This document shows, piece after piece, positions 1 through 8,331 of a stretch of 64,000 bases of DNA; position 1 is the first letter of the stretch, and each line of letters begins with the position of its first letter. The position numbers were made by a program, and so were the translations under genes. The stretch is taken from contig NZ_QGGO01000026.1 of the NCBI RefSeq assembly GCF_003148625.1, positions 22,873-86,872 of the forward strand, in the 5' to 3' direction. The stretch is from Arcicella aurantiaca (lineage in GTDB: Bacteria > Bacteroidota > Bacteroidia > Cytophagales > Spirosomataceae). The notes beneath the pieces were generated by a model. The model searched no databases. It saw only the letters and a program-made list of their open reading frames with translations, and was not told where the DNA came from.

Positions 1-1
1 T

Positions 2-79
2 CATGCGGCATTGGCAAATGCACTTTATAAAGCTACGGGTAAACGTTTTTACCAACAGCCTTTCATAGAATTTGTTTAA
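2..79 (+). CDS. C-terminal fragment of molybdopterin-binding xanthine dehydrogenase/aldehyde oxidase family subunit (partial)
   Basis: The window opens inside a plus-strand reading frame that runs 25 codons to a TAA at 77-79. The visible peptide contains ALANALYKATGKRFYQQPF, which resembles the conserved C-terminal end of the large molybdenum-cofactor subunit of xanthine dehydrogenase or aldehyde oxidase-like enzymes, where an A-x-x-N-A-hydrophobic-x-x-A-T-G-K-R stretch is usual. Such enzymes hydroxylate purines or oxidise aldehydes. Everything upstream, including the catalytic residues, is outside the window, so the call rests on about 20 residues and could be wrong in detail. Confidence 0.5.
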   Translation, partial: HAALANALYKATGKRFYQQPFIEFV

Positions 80-132
80 ACTTTCGGGATTATGAATATT
101 TGAATTCTGCATAACAGAATAGATATTGTAAC

Positions 133-193
133 ATATTAGACTTCTTGCGAAAGTGTTTTACGACTTAAAACACTTTCGCAAGAAGTCTAATAT
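133..193. repeat. Dispersed palindromic element, family A (short copy)
   Basis: A perfect inverted repeat has 28-bp arms at 133-160 and 166-193 around a 5-nt loop. The arm carries the core TTAGACTTCTTGCGAAAGTG. The same arm occurs at 820-920, 971-987, 20602-20754 and 32021-32040, and in degenerate form near 38967. It lies between the convergent ends of the genes at 79 and 271, so it could also work as a hairpin terminator for both, although the stem has no clear T-tract. Confidence 0.85.
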
Positions 194-270
194 TTGAAAG
201 TAAATAAGAAGCACAAATTAATTGATAATATAAATCTTGTCGCCCCTATTAAAGTTATGAAGATGCTGTT

Positions 271-603
271 TCAATTTGGATTACTATTTGCCCTAACATG
301 AGCATTCAATAAAAAATTAACTTTACTTATCATATCTATCAATTCTTCTAATTCTACTTCAGTAAAGAGAATAAATAAGTTTGACAAAGGTGTTTTTAAG
401 AATAATTCTTTGCCGTGCGTGGTGCTAAAGCTATAAATTCCAATTCTATTTTCTAAGAGTTGTTTAAAAGCATCTAATTCCAATTCTGTAAAAACCAATA
501 ATGAATTTTTGTAAGCAATATTATATTTTTTACAACCATCGCAATAAGCAATATATCCATTATTATTTTGAGTAATTGTTCTAAGTTGGTGTTCGTGAAT
601 CAT
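271..603 (-). CDS. Small Bacteroidota protein of unknown function, paralog 1 (CxxC-type N-terminus)
   Basis: A soluble 110-residue protein with no signal peptide or membrane segment. It has a C-x2-C pair near residues 21-24, then a Y-K-N motif, then two repeats of an F-T-E-x-E-L helix start near residues 38 and 80. The two other proteins of the same size and layout in this window (1425-1769 and 23310-23666) share the overall pattern: short N-terminal strands, an F-x-x-x-D/E-L helix, a middle linker, and a second L-x-F-x-E-V-E-type helix. I think this is a small Bacteroidota-specific family, possibly the one called DUF6686, but cannot verify that. One paralog sits beside ferritin and a Fur-type site, so a link to iron or stress is possible. 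No function is assigned. Confidence 0.7.
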   Translation of the reverse strand: MIHEHQLRTITQNNNGYIAYCDGCKKYNIAYKNSLLVFTELELDAFKQLLENRIGIYSFSTTHGKELFLKTPLSNLFILFTEVELEELIDMISKVNFLLNAHVRANSNPN

Positions 604-630
604 AAGAAAGTTTATTTTAATATTAGAATT

Positions 631-762
631 TAAGTAAGTATGGTTTGATATTTTGGATTATCATGAACTTGGTTATCAATAACTTATCTAATCTCAAAAT
701 ATAGTTTAAATTTCATAAGCCATTGATAATTAAGCTAATCCTAAATCCCAATACCTACTTAC
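631..762. repeat. Dispersed palindromic element, family B (copy 1)
   Basis: A long imperfect palindrome begins with TAAGTA and ends with CCTACTTA. It carries an internal block CATAAGCCATTGATAAT (about 715-731) whose inverted partner, GGTTATCAATAACTTAT, lies near 675. Related copies are at 39125-39190 and 48769-48863, with a probable diverged copy at 44598-44780. Size and structure resemble a miniature inverted-repeat or REP-like element. It fills the upstream region of the gene at 271-603. Confidence 0.6.
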
Positions 763-763
763 C

Positions 764-792
764 ATAAAAAACCCGCCACTAAAAGTAGCGGA
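764..792 (-). terminator. Rho-independent terminator for the 1425-1769 / 1019-1423 operon
   Basis: Read on the minus strand, an 8-bp GC-rich stem (CCGCTACT with AGTGGCGG, one mismatch, 3-nt loop) is followed directly by a run of T residues (765-770). It lies about 230 bp downstream of the stop at 1019. A family A element (820-920) sits between gene end and terminator. Confidence 0.6.
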
Positions 793-819
793 TTTGGTAC
801 AACCATTCTTGAGTAATTT

Positions 820-920
820 AATAGACTTCCTGCGAAAGTGTTTTATGATTGAAAAATGGTATATTTTCGAGTGAAAAGATGTTGTTTTACGACTTAAAAC
901 ACTTTCGCAGGAAGTCTAAT
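820..920. repeat. Dispersed palindromic element, family A (medium copy)
   Basis: Terminal inverted repeats with core TAGACTTCCTGCGAAAGTG (822-840) and its complement (901-918) enclose an interior that includes ATGGTATATTTTCGAGTGAA. The same interior recurs in the longer copy at 20602-20754, which shows that these are copies of one element with internal deletions. Confidence 0.8.
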
Positions 921-970
921 ATAGCAATGAGATATGATGAAATATTGGTTTTAAAATGAAGTATTTCCAT

Positions 971-987
971 TTTGCAAGAAGTCTAAT
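971..987. repeat. Solo arm of family A element
   Basis: The sequence TTTGCAAGAAGTCTAAT matches the right end of the family A elements, with no partner arm nearby. It lies just downstream of the stop of the gene at 1019-1423. Confidence 0.55.
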
Positions 988-1018
988 GATAATTATTTGG
1001 TACAATTTCTGATAACAT

Positions 1019-1423
1019 TTAGAAACGCTTTATCGCTAAATACTTATCCATAAGCCATATTTGAGCATCTGAATTACAGTCAAAAACATGGTATTCTACC
1101 TTTAAAAACCGTTTAAGGAGCTGTTTAATAATTGGACTCCAAACATTGAGAATAGTCCAAGAATTTGTTACCATTGCAATTCCAAAGCAATATTTATGAA
1201 AAGAATCTTTATGGTGTGTCAACCAATTTTTTTCTAATTTCTGACAACCTCTTTGTAAAGTGGGCTGTCCATCAGTAAATACCATGACTATGCCAAATAA
1301 GTCTTGTTTATCCACTCTAAGACTAAGTTCAGTTAAATATTTTTGCGTATCCTGAACAGTTGTATATTTACCCAATATCAATTTAAAAATTGGGCAATGA
1401 GATGCTTTTTGTAATTCAATCAT
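1019..1423 (-). CDS. Conserved protein of unknown function, possibly STAS/SpoIIAA-like fold
   Basis: A soluble 134-residue protein without a signal peptide. Alternating hydrophobic strands and helices, with FGIVMVFTDGQP near residues 43-54, a basic QKLEKNWL helix near 62-69, FGIAMVTNSW near 80-89 and a C-terminal DAQIWLMDKY helix, suggest a compact alpha/beta protein of the SpoIIAA/STAS type. That is a fold guess only. It begins 1 base after the stop of the gene at 1425-1769, so the two are translated from one minus-strand message. I recall similar proteins in cyanobacteria but cannot confirm this. The pairing with the small Cys-containing protein is the only functional hint. Confidence 0.6.
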   Translation of the reverse strand: MIELQKASHCPIFKLILGKYTTVQDTQKYLTELSLRVDKQDLFGIVMVFTDGQPTLQRGCQKLEKNWLTHHKDSFHKYCFGIAMVTNSWTILNVWSPIIKQLLKRFLKVEYHVFDCNSDAQIWLMDKYLAIKRF

Positions 1424-1424
1424 A

Positions 1425-1769
1425 TCAATTATTGTGGATTGATTTTCTAAAAATCATTTCTAAATCCATTTTCAAACATGCTCTTGAAAGTATAGCTCTA
1501 AACTCCTCCACTTCACTGAAGGTCAAACACATTGCTGATGCCGACACCCCAAGATTCACCGCTGGATAACACCTAAGGTCGATAATATTGATAATGTAAT
1601 AAAGTTCGTTGGGTGGTAGTTCGTCTAACCTTTGTAGAAAACCTATTAAATCCTTCCACTCAAAACAAATCATAACATTCTTGTACTGAACCTGTAATTG
1701 GGTACAACAATGACATTGTGAGACACAGGCGTTTTGTGTCTGAATCAAAATTTTATATTCAGTTTCCAT
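1425..1769 (-). CDS. Small Bacteroidota protein of unknown function, paralog 2 (Cys-rich)
   Basis: A soluble 114-residue protein with the same architecture as the products of 271-603 and 23310-23666: an N-terminal Cys cluster (C-x3-C-x1-C-C near residues 15-22), a Y-K-N motif, an F-x-x-x-D-L helix, and a second L-T-F-S-E-V-E-E helix near residue 82. The extra cysteines could bind metal, which is inference. It is the first gene of a two-gene minus-strand operon with 1019-1423. The unusual closeness of three paralogs within 24 kb suggests duplication or a shared regulon. Confidence 0.65.
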   Translation of the reverse strand: METEYKILIQTQNACVSQCHCCTQLQVQYKNVMICFEWKDLIGFLQRLDELPPNELYYIINIIDLRCYPAVNLGVSASAMCLTFSEVEEFRAILSRACLKMDLEMIFRKSIHNN

Positions 1770-1801
1770 AGCAAATAGTTGTTTAATTTTTAGAAATTTA
1801 A

Positions 1802-1831
1802 AAACAGTTCTGACATCATCAGAACCGTTTC
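1802..1831 (-). terminator. Terminator-like hairpin in the leader of the 1425-1769 gene
   Basis: On the minus strand, GTTCTGA and TCAGAAC form a stem extended by flanking A/T pairs, and TTTTT follows. It lies about 35 bp upstream of the start codon at 1769, so it is placed like an attenuator, or it ends a transcript coming from further upstream. No coding region upstream on that strand would need it. Confidence 0.35.
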
Positions 1832-2231
1832 CAATGCTCTGTAAATAACTTAATAGTAAAAAACGTTAGGAAGTTGCTCAATAAAATTGAGTTATTACCT
1901 GATTATGAATACTGAATGGCTTTTGACATTTCATTCAATTCATTTTTTTAGGAACTATGTACTATTGGGCGGGCATTCTCTGACAGGGTAGTAAATGACA
2001 ATTCCGCTAAACTCGACATAGTTTCGTTTTATTTTTAAATGGAATCAATAGAGAGTCACTATCATTCATCAAGTGTTGTAGGCAAATTATCATACACCTA
2101 CAACCCTATACGAATAATATATCTACGTACTATTTCCCATTATTAAATTTCAAATTTTGCATCAATCAGTTAACATATCGCATTCAATATCTTAGAGTTA
2201 TTGAATTTTTCATAGCCAAAGGTAGCTATTT

Positions 2232-2250
2232 ATTTAGAATGATTCCAAAT
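2232..2250. promoter_or_regulatory. Predicted Fur-type box 1
   Basis: ATTTAGAATGATTCCAAAT is a near-perfect 9-1-9 palindrome, the geometry of Fur/PerR-family operators. It lies 87 bp upstream of the receptor start at 2337 and 14 bp upstream of a second box. Confidence 0.65.
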
Positions 2251-2264
2251 AATTAAGCAATTTT

Positions 2265-2283
2265 ATTTGGAATTAATCTAAAT
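2265..2283. promoter_or_regulatory. Predicted Fur-type box 2
   Basis: ATTTGGAATTAATCTAAAT is a 9-1-9 palindrome that covers the -33 element and spacer of the predicted promoter of the 2337 operon, so a bound repressor would block RNA polymerase. Confidence 0.65.
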
Positions 2284-2297
2284 AAAAATAAACTTTG
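2266..2297 (+). promoter_or_regulatory. Predicted Bacteroidota promoter for the receptor/PepSY operon
   Basis: A -33 element TTTG (2266-2269) and a -7 element AAACTTTG (2290-2297, one mismatch to TAnnTTTG) are separated by 20 bp. This matches the spacing seen at 15337, 23809 and 39215. The rest of the stretch 1770-2231 holds small hairpins (for example GTTGTAGG/CCTACAAC at 2075-2104) but no recognisable gene. Confidence 0.55.
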
Positions 2298-2336
2298 TGT
2301 CATCAATTATAAAATAGAAGTTGAAAATCATAGATA

Positions 2337-4739
2337 ATGAAACAAATATTACAAATAATGTTAGTGAGCATTGCAACACTTTTACAGAGCATGGCTCAGA
2401 GTGGAGTGATAAAAGGGCAAATACAGACGCATGATGGCAAACCTGCTGAAGCCGTAAATGTTCAGTTGAGTAACACCAATAAAGGAACAATATCAAATGC
2501 CGATGGTGTCTATCGGATAGAACGTGTAAAATCAGGAAACTATACTCTTAAAGTAAGTTTAATAGGTTTAGAAACGAAAGAACAAAAAATTGAAGTAAAA
2601 GCAGGACAAACCTTAACTGTTGACTTTACCTTAGCTGAAACAGCCAATCAATTACAGGAAGTAGTGATTTCTGCAAAAAATCAATTTGCCCAGAAAGAAA
2701 GTGATTATATTGCAAAGATGCCTATCAAGAATCTTGAAAACCCACAGGCGTACAATGTGGTCAGTAAAGAACTGTTAAAAGAACAACTTATTACAAGTTT
2801 TGATGACGCTATTAAAAATGCTCCCGGTGTAAATCGACTCTGGACAGCCACAGGAAGAGGGGGAGATGGAGCAGGATATTTCTCGATGCGTGGGTTTTCG
2901 GTTCAGCCAACAATGATTAATGGAGTGGCTGGACAAACAAACGGAGGTATTGACCCTGCCAATATTGAACGAATTGAGAGTATTAAAGGCCCTTCAGGAA
3001 CACTCTTTGGCAGTAGCTTGATTTCATTCGGGGGATTATTGAATATAGTTACGAAAAAACCTTACGAAAGTTTTGGAGGAGAAGCCAGTTATTCGATGGG
3101 GGGCTTTGATTTAAGCCGTCTTACGCTTGATATAAACACTCCAATTGGTACTGACCAAACAGCTTTATTTAGAATTAATGGTGCAACCAATTATCAGGGG
3201 AGTTTCCAAGATGCTGGTTTTAGACAGAGTTCATTCGTTGCACCGAGCCTAACATATAAAGTCAATGACAAACTATCACTCAATATCACAACTGAATATA
3301 TGACGCAAACGGGAACGAATCCGCTCATGATTTTTCTGAATAGAACCCGAAAATTAATTGCGACAAACCCTTCAGAATTACAATTTGATTATAAGCGTTC
3401 ATATACAAGCAATGATATAACCATTACAAACAATACGTTAAATATTTTTGGACAAGCCAATTATACTATTTCTGACAAATGGACTTCTCAAACAAATATT
3501 TCAAGAAGTGTTAGAAAATCAGACGGTTACTATTCGTATATTATGTATCGTCAGGCAACCAATGACACTCTTGTCAATCGTTTCATTAGCAATCAAAATG
3601 CCACAGGAACAACAACCAATATTCAACAAAATTTTATTGGAGATTTCACTATTGGAAAAATTCGTAACCGTTTAATTGTTGGTTTAGATTATTTACAACT
3701 TGTCACACACAATAATAGCACTGATTATATTCAGTTTGACCAAGTCAATACCAGTAAAGCCAATGACACCCGTTACGCTTTATTAACAAAGGCGGCATTA
3801 GATGCTAAATTGGCGGTTAATACTGCTCCGACTAAATCCCAAACGGATTCAAGAACTTACAGTGCATATCTCTCAGATGTCGTTAATATAAACGAAAAAT
3901 TGATGCTGATGATGAGCTTACGTTTTGACCATTTTGAAAATATAGGAACAACCAATTTTGCAACGGGTATTACAACGGGCAACTACAATCAAAGTGCTGT
4001 TTCTCCAAAATTGGGTATCGTTTATCAATTACTAAAAGATAAAGTTTCCCTTTTTGGAAACTACATGAATGGTTTTAGAAATGTAGCCCCTGTCATACAA
4101 CCCTTAGCAGACCTCGACGGAACATTTAAACCACAACAAGCAAATCAATATGAAGGAGGGGTTAAACTTGACCTTCTACAAAGCCGTTTGAGCTTGACAG
4201 CAAGTTATTATGATATTATGGTTAATAATATGACTCGTTCAGAAGTCTTAATTCGTGATGGCAAACAATATAACGTTACAGTTCAAGATGGGTCTCAACA
4301 AAGCAAAGGGGTAGAATTTGATTTAGTGGCAAACCCAATTAACGGGTTGAATATCGTTTTGGGTTATGCTCATAATGACAGCAAGCAATTAAAAGTAGCA
4401 GAAAGTTTGCTCAATCGCCGTCCAACAAGTGCAGGTCCAGCAGATTTAGTCAATTTTTGGGCAAGCTATACTTTCATTGATGGAAAAATAAAAGGATTAG
4501 GCTTAGGATTTGGAGGAAATTATGTCAGTAAAAATGAAATTACCAATAATGCCATTACAGGTGTATTTACGCTCCCAAGTTATACGGTTTTAAATGCTAC
4601 TGTTTTTTATGGTATTCAAAAGTTCAGAATTGGGCTTAAAGTCGATAATCTAACCAATAAAGAGTATTTCGGAGGGTGGTCAACCGTAGAGCCACAAATG
4701 CCACGTCGTTTAATGGGTAGTGTTACATTCAAATTTTAA
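2337..4739 (+). CDS. TonB-dependent siderophore-type outer-membrane receptor
   Basis: An 800-residue outer-membrane transporter that would import a ferric chelate using TonB energy. Residues 1-20 form a signal peptide ending S-M-A-Q. Residues about 24-105 are a carboxypeptidase-regulatory-like beta-sandwich (G-x-I-x-T-H-D-G-K-P start). The plug follows, with the diagnostic ERIESIKGPSGTLFG near residue 210 and LLNIVTKKP near 235, and the rest is a 22-strand-type barrel ending in an aromatic residue (VTFKF). It is first in an operon with a second receptor, a PepSY protein and a DUF4198 protein, under two Fur-type boxes, which points to iron. The ligand cannot be told from sequence. Confidence 0.9.
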   Translation: MKQILQIMLVSIATLLQSMAQSGVIKGQIQTHDGKPAEAVNVQLSNTNKGTISNADGVYRIERVKSGNYTLKVSLIGLETKEQKIEVKAGQTLTVDFTLAETANQLQEVVISAKNQFAQKESDYIAKMPIKNLENPQAYNVVSKELLKEQLITSFDDAIKNAPGVNRLWTATGRGGDGAGYFSMRGFSVQPTMINGVAGQTNGGIDPANIERIESIKGPSGTLFGSSLISFGGLLNIVTKKPYESFGGEASYSMGGFDLSRLTLDINTPIGTDQTALFRINGATNYQGSFQDAGFRQSSFVAPSLTYKVNDKLSLNITTEYMTQTGTNPLMIFLNRTRKLIATNPSELQFDYKRSYTSNDITITNNTLNIFGQANYTISDKWTSQTNISRSVRKSDGYYSYIMYRQATNDTLVNRFISNQNATGTTTNIQQNFIGDFTIGKIRNRLIVGLDYLQLVTHNNSTDYIQFDQVNTSKANDTRYALLTKAALDAKLAVNTAPTKSQTDSRTYSAYLSDVVNINEKLMLMMSLRFDHFENIGTTNFATGITTGNYNQSAVSPKLGIVYQLLKDKVSLFGNYMNGFRNVAPVIQPLADLDGTFKPQQANQYEGGVKLDLLQSRLSLTASYYDIMVNNMTRSEVLIRDGKQYNVTVQDGSQQSKGVEFDLVANPINGLNIVLGYAHNDSKQLKVAESLLNRRPTSAGPADLVNFWASYTFIDGKIKGLGLGFGGNYVSKNEITNNAITGVFTLPSYTVLNATVFYGIQKFRIGLKVDNLTNKEYFGGWSTVEPQMPRRLMGSVTFKF

Positions 4740-4748
4740 TTACGAATT

Positions 4749-7205
4749 ATGAAATTTTTTCTAACAAATATATTTTTATTATTGAGTATTACTGTATTTG
4801 CCCAAAAGTATAATGTATCGGGGCATATAACAGATTCTAAACAAACAAAATTAGCGGGAATAACGGTAAAGATAAAAGCATCAAAAGGGGGTACAGTAAG
4901 TAATCAAGATGGTTTTTTCTCCATAGCCAATATTGAGAAAGGAGAGTATATTTTAGAAGTCTCTGGTGTTGGATATGAAAAACTTTTTCATCCTGTAAAA
5001 ATTGATGGAGCAAATATTAGTATTTCTTTACAATTAAACGAAGCCTCAACCGAACTTCAAACAGTTGAAATAACAGGAAGAAAAGAAACTGAATATAAAA
5101 ACAGTGCGACTTTTATTGGTTCTAAATCGGCAACGGCTTTAAAAGATTTACCTCAATCTATTAGCTATGTAACCAAAGAGTTAATTCAAGACCAAGCGGC
5201 TTTTCGGGTGAATGATGTGGTCAAAAACATGAGTGGCGTTAGTCAGTTTACTTTTTATAATGACCTCACCATCAGAGGGCATCGAGTAAGTGGAAACGAT
5301 AATTATTCGATGTTAGTCAACGGAATGCGTGCATTTACGAGTTTCTGGAAACAGCAATTGATACCTCATATTGAACGAGTAGAAGTCATTAAAGGACCTT
5401 CTTCAGCACTTTTCGGAAATGCTGCGGCTGGTGGTTCATTAAACCGTGTGACGAAAAAACCTTTGGACGAAAAACGTCAATCCTTTAATATCTCGATGGG
5501 AAGCTTCGCTAATTTCAGAACTACCGCAGATTTTACAGGACCAATGAACGAAGAAAAAACTTTGTTATATCGTCTAAACGTAGGTTACGAAAATTCAGGG
5601 TCATTTCGTGATTTGCAATTTGAAAAAAATTACATCATTGCTCCCTCTTTCTCGTTTTTACCCAACCATAAAACCCGTATAAACTTTGATATTGTTCTAC
5701 AAAATGGCGACTCTCGTTTAGATAGAGGACAATCTGTTTTGGGAACAGGAGATTTATATTCTACCCCAATTTCAAAATCATTAAATCGTTCAAATGATTA
5801 TTTAAAAGAAAACGTATATAATGCAACGGTATCGTTAAATCATAAGTTTTCTAATCGTATCAGCTTTAATTCATCATTTATGAGAACTTCGTATGATGAA
5901 GATTTATTAGAACATCGTTCTGCCAATACCTATGCCAAAGATGCTGCGGGTAAACTGATTGATTCACAGGTTGAAATGCAGGTGTTTATCCGTAAAAGGA
6001 CTTTCAACGTAGATAATGTTTCTAACTATTTTAATATAGATGTTGATTTAGGGAAAACCGCCCATAAACTCGTTATTGGTTACGATTATGCTCAGGAAGT
6101 TTTAGCCGCTGGAGGCTCACAACTTACCGCCCGAGGATACCGAAATGCCACCAATACAGGAAGTATCAATACGTATGATGCTACAAAAAAGGCTAATTAT
6201 CTGTTAGATGCCGCTGGAAACCCCGTTCCTAATGTTGCTCATTATGATTTGAAAGCTACCAATCCATACTTTTTGGCTGATATGAGCAAGTATTTCTATC
6301 AACGAACAGACTATCCATCAACTTTTTATTCCACTCAAGGAATTTATTTACAAGACCAAATAACCTATAAAAACCTACAAGTGCTATTGGGTTTACGTCA
6401 GGATTATTTTACAGATTTAGAAAATTATAATACTTCGACCGAGAATAAAGTAACCCAAAAAGCCCTCATCCCAAGAGTTGGATTGGTTTATACGCTCAAT
6501 AATCATATTAATGCGTATGGAACATTTGTTAAAGGGTATCAACCACAGACTTCAACGGCGGTTTCAAATGTAAATGCTGGTGGGCCATTTGACCCACTTT
6601 ATAGCACCCTTTACGAAGTTGGAGCAAAAACAGATTGGTTTGATAAGCGTTTAACTGCCAATGTTTCCATTTATCAACTAACCGTAGATGGAGCTTTGTA
6701 TAACGCAGGCGTAAGCGGACAACCTGATTTATTAACGCAAGTAGGACGAGAAGTTTCAAAAGGAATTGAATTTGATATTATTGGGCAATTAGCAACCAAC
6801 TGGAACTTAATTATCAATTACTCTTACAATGATGCCACGTTCACGCAAAGTAAAGACGAAACCCTGATTGGTCGTCAGAAACCCAATGCCCCAAAACATC
6901 AAGGGAATATTTGGACAAAATATGTTATCAGCAAAGGAAATTTAAGTGGTTTGGGCATCGGTTTAGGTACAAACTTCGCAACGGAACGTTTGGGGTCTAT
7001 CGTGGCAGCGGGTGCAGCACCACAAGCAATTCCAGCCTATCAATTGTTAACAGGGGCTATTTATTATAAAGTAGGCAAATGTCAACTTCAATTAAATGCC
7101 AATAACCTAAGCAACACCACGTATTGGGTAGGAGGATATGATAAAATCAGAATGTTTCCAGGCTCTCCACGTACTTGGATGTTGAGTATTAATTATGCCA
7201 TTTAG
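4749..7205 (+). CDS. TonB-dependent siderophore-type outer-membrane receptor
   Basis: 818 residues with signal peptide 1-18 (ending V-F-A-Q), a carboxypeptidase-regulatory-like domain to about residue 105, a plug with ERVEVIKGPSSALFGNAAAGG near 215 and LNRVTKKP, and a beta-barrel to the C-terminal aromatic-rich strand. It resembles ferrichrome- or ferric-hydroxamate-type receptors of the FhuA/FoxA group in its plug, which is only family level. It starts 9 bases after the previous receptor and is followed directly by a PepSY protein, an arrangement known from ferrisiderophore uptake loci in which an inner-membrane reductase releases the iron. Confidence 0.9.
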   Translation: MKFFLTNIFLLLSITVFAQKYNVSGHITDSKQTKLAGITVKIKASKGGTVSNQDGFFSIANIEKGEYILEVSGVGYEKLFHPVKIDGANISISLQLNEASTELQTVEITGRKETEYKNSATFIGSKSATALKDLPQSISYVTKELIQDQAAFRVNDVVKNMSGVSQFTFYNDLTIRGHRVSGNDNYSMLVNGMRAFTSFWKQQLIPHIERVEVIKGPSSALFGNAAAGGSLNRVTKKPLDEKRQSFNISMGSFANFRTTADFTGPMNEEKTLLYRLNVGYENSGSFRDLQFEKNYIIAPSFSFLPNHKTRINFDIVLQNGDSRLDRGQSVLGTGDLYSTPISKSLNRSNDYLKENVYNATVSLNHKFSNRISFNSSFMRTSYDEDLLEHRSANTYAKDAAGKLIDSQVEMQVFIRKRTFNVDNVSNYFNIDVDLGKTAHKLVIGYDYAQEVLAAGGSQLTARGYRNATNTGSINTYDATKKANYLLDAAGNPVPNVAHYDLKATNPYFLADMSKYFYQRTDYPSTFYSTQGIYLQDQITYKNLQVLLGLRQDYFTDLENYNTSTENKVTQKALIPRVGLVYTLNNHINAYGTFVKGYQPQTSTAVSNVNAGGPFDPLYSTLYEVGAKTDWFDKRLTANVSIYQLTVDGALYNAGVSGQPDLLTQVGREVSKGIEFDIIGQLATNWNLIINYSYNDATFTQSKDETLIGRQKPNAPKHQGNIWTKYVISKGNLSGLGIGLGTNFATERLGSIVAAGAAPQAIPAYQLLTGAIYYKVGKCQLQLNANNLSNTTYWVGGYDKIRMFPGSPRTWMLSINYAI

Positions 7206-7206
7206 G

Positions 7207-8331
7207 ATGAAAAATATCAAGAAATTAATTGGACAAATACACCTTTGGCTGGGCTTGGCATCGGGTTTAATTATGTTTGTGGTGTCTATTACAGGAGCTT
7301 TGTATGCTTTTCAGGAGGAATTTGATGATTTTACAAAATCAGAATTTCTCTATGTAAACGATTTGGCAAACCATTCACGACTAACACCAAATGTATTATT
7401 AGCTAATTTCAAAAAAGCATACCCTAAAGAAAAAGTTAGTCAGATAAGAATCAAAACAGTACCCAGTAATAGTGCTGTTTTGATAATCACCCAAAAACGA
7501 AAAGCCATTGCGATGAATCCATTTACGGGTAAAATTCATGGAGAAAAACGTATGGATAGAGATTTTATGATGATTGTTGTCCAATTACATATCAATTTAT
7601 TATTGGGTGAAGTTGGTGAAGAAATCATTAAATGGAATACGCTTATCTTTTTTGTGATGTTACTTTCTGGGTTTTATTTGTGGTTTCCTTCCAAAAAAAA
7701 TCAGTTAAAGTCTGCTTTTAAAATGAAATGGAATGCCACCAAAAAACGGATTAATTACGACTTACACAATGTTTGGGGGTTCTATTTTCTCTGGATTTTA
7801 TTGCCCATTACTTTCACAGGGTTATTTTGGGTATTTGAGAGTGTTCCCGAAGCGATTTATAAGTTGAATGGAATACCGATGACTTACAAGAAAAAAGTTA
7901 GCTCTATTTATAATCCCGATAGCCCGAAAGTATCATTAGATTCTCTTTTTGGAGTGGCAACGTCTTACGGAGCATATATCTCAGCCAATATTCAATTACC
8001 CAAAGACAGCGTTGGTACCTATCGTTTTGTCATGCGATATCCTTATCAATGGGTACGGCAACAAAATACTTTCGTATTTGATCAATACAAAGGAACATTA
8101 CTGAGTCAGGACTTATACAAAAATTATGCTATTGCAGATAAAATTAGAATGTCCAATTTTGATTTACACACCGGCAGAATGTTTGGTTTTGGGGGTAAAT
8201 TGTTAGCCTTATTAGCAGGTCTTTTTGGGGCAAGTTTACCCATTACAGGTTTTTACATTTGGTGGGGAAAACGCAAAAAAGTAATCAAGAAAGTAACAAC
8301 AACACAATTCGTAAATCAAGTACAAATATGA
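7207..8331 (+). CDS. PepSY-associated transmembrane protein, probable ferric-siderophore reductase
   Basis: A 374-residue inner-membrane protein with an N-terminal transmembrane helix (IHLWLGLASGLIMFVVSITG), a periplasmic PepSY-type domain, two central helices near residues 140-165 and 190-215, a second periplasmic domain, and a last helix near 345-370. Histidines lie near helix ends (IHLWLG, LHINLLLGE, DLHNVWGFYFLW, DLHTGRMFGFGG), consistent with the heme-binding PepSY_TM proteins that reduce ferrisiderophores (FoxB/FpvG type). The ATG at 7207 follows the upstream stop by one base; an in-frame ATG at 7195 overlaps the receptor gene. I prefer 7207 because the protein then begins M-K-N-I-K-K before the first helix. 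Confidence 0.85.
   Translation: MKNIKKLIGQIHLWLGLASGLIMFVVSITGALYAFQEEFDDFTKSEFLYVNDLANHSRLTPNVLLANFKKAYPKEKVSQIRIKTVPSNSAVLIITQKRKAIAMNPFTGKIHGEKRMDRDFMMIVVQLHINLLLGEVGEEIIKWNTLIFFVMLLSGFYLWFPSKKNQLKSAFKMKWNATKKRINYDLHNVWGFYFLWILLPITFTGLFWVFESVPEAIYKLNGIPMTYKKKVSSIYNPDSPKVSLDSLFGVATSYGAYISANIQLPKDSVGTYRFVMRYPYQWVRQQNTFVFDQYKGTLLSQDLYKNYAIADKIRMSNFDLHTGRMFGFGGKLLALLAGLFGASLPITGFYIWWGKRKKVIKKVTTTQFVNQVQI

Noticed and set aside
2075..2104. Hairpin GTTGTAGG/CCTACAAC considered as a riboswitch stem
   Set aside because: No conserved riboswitch core (cobalamin, TPP, FMN, SAM) could be recognised around it, and the promoter prediction places it upstream of the transcript.
2278..2496. Minus-strand frame of 72 codons at the first receptor promoter
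   Set aside because: It is antisense to the receptor signal peptide and overlaps the Fur-type box and promoter; its hydrophobic look is the mirror of the signal sequence.
8259..8327. Longer N-terminus for the DUF4198 protein
   Set aside because: The extra 23 residues lie inside the PepSY gene and would hide the signal peptide; ATGA overlap at 8328 is the normal coupling.
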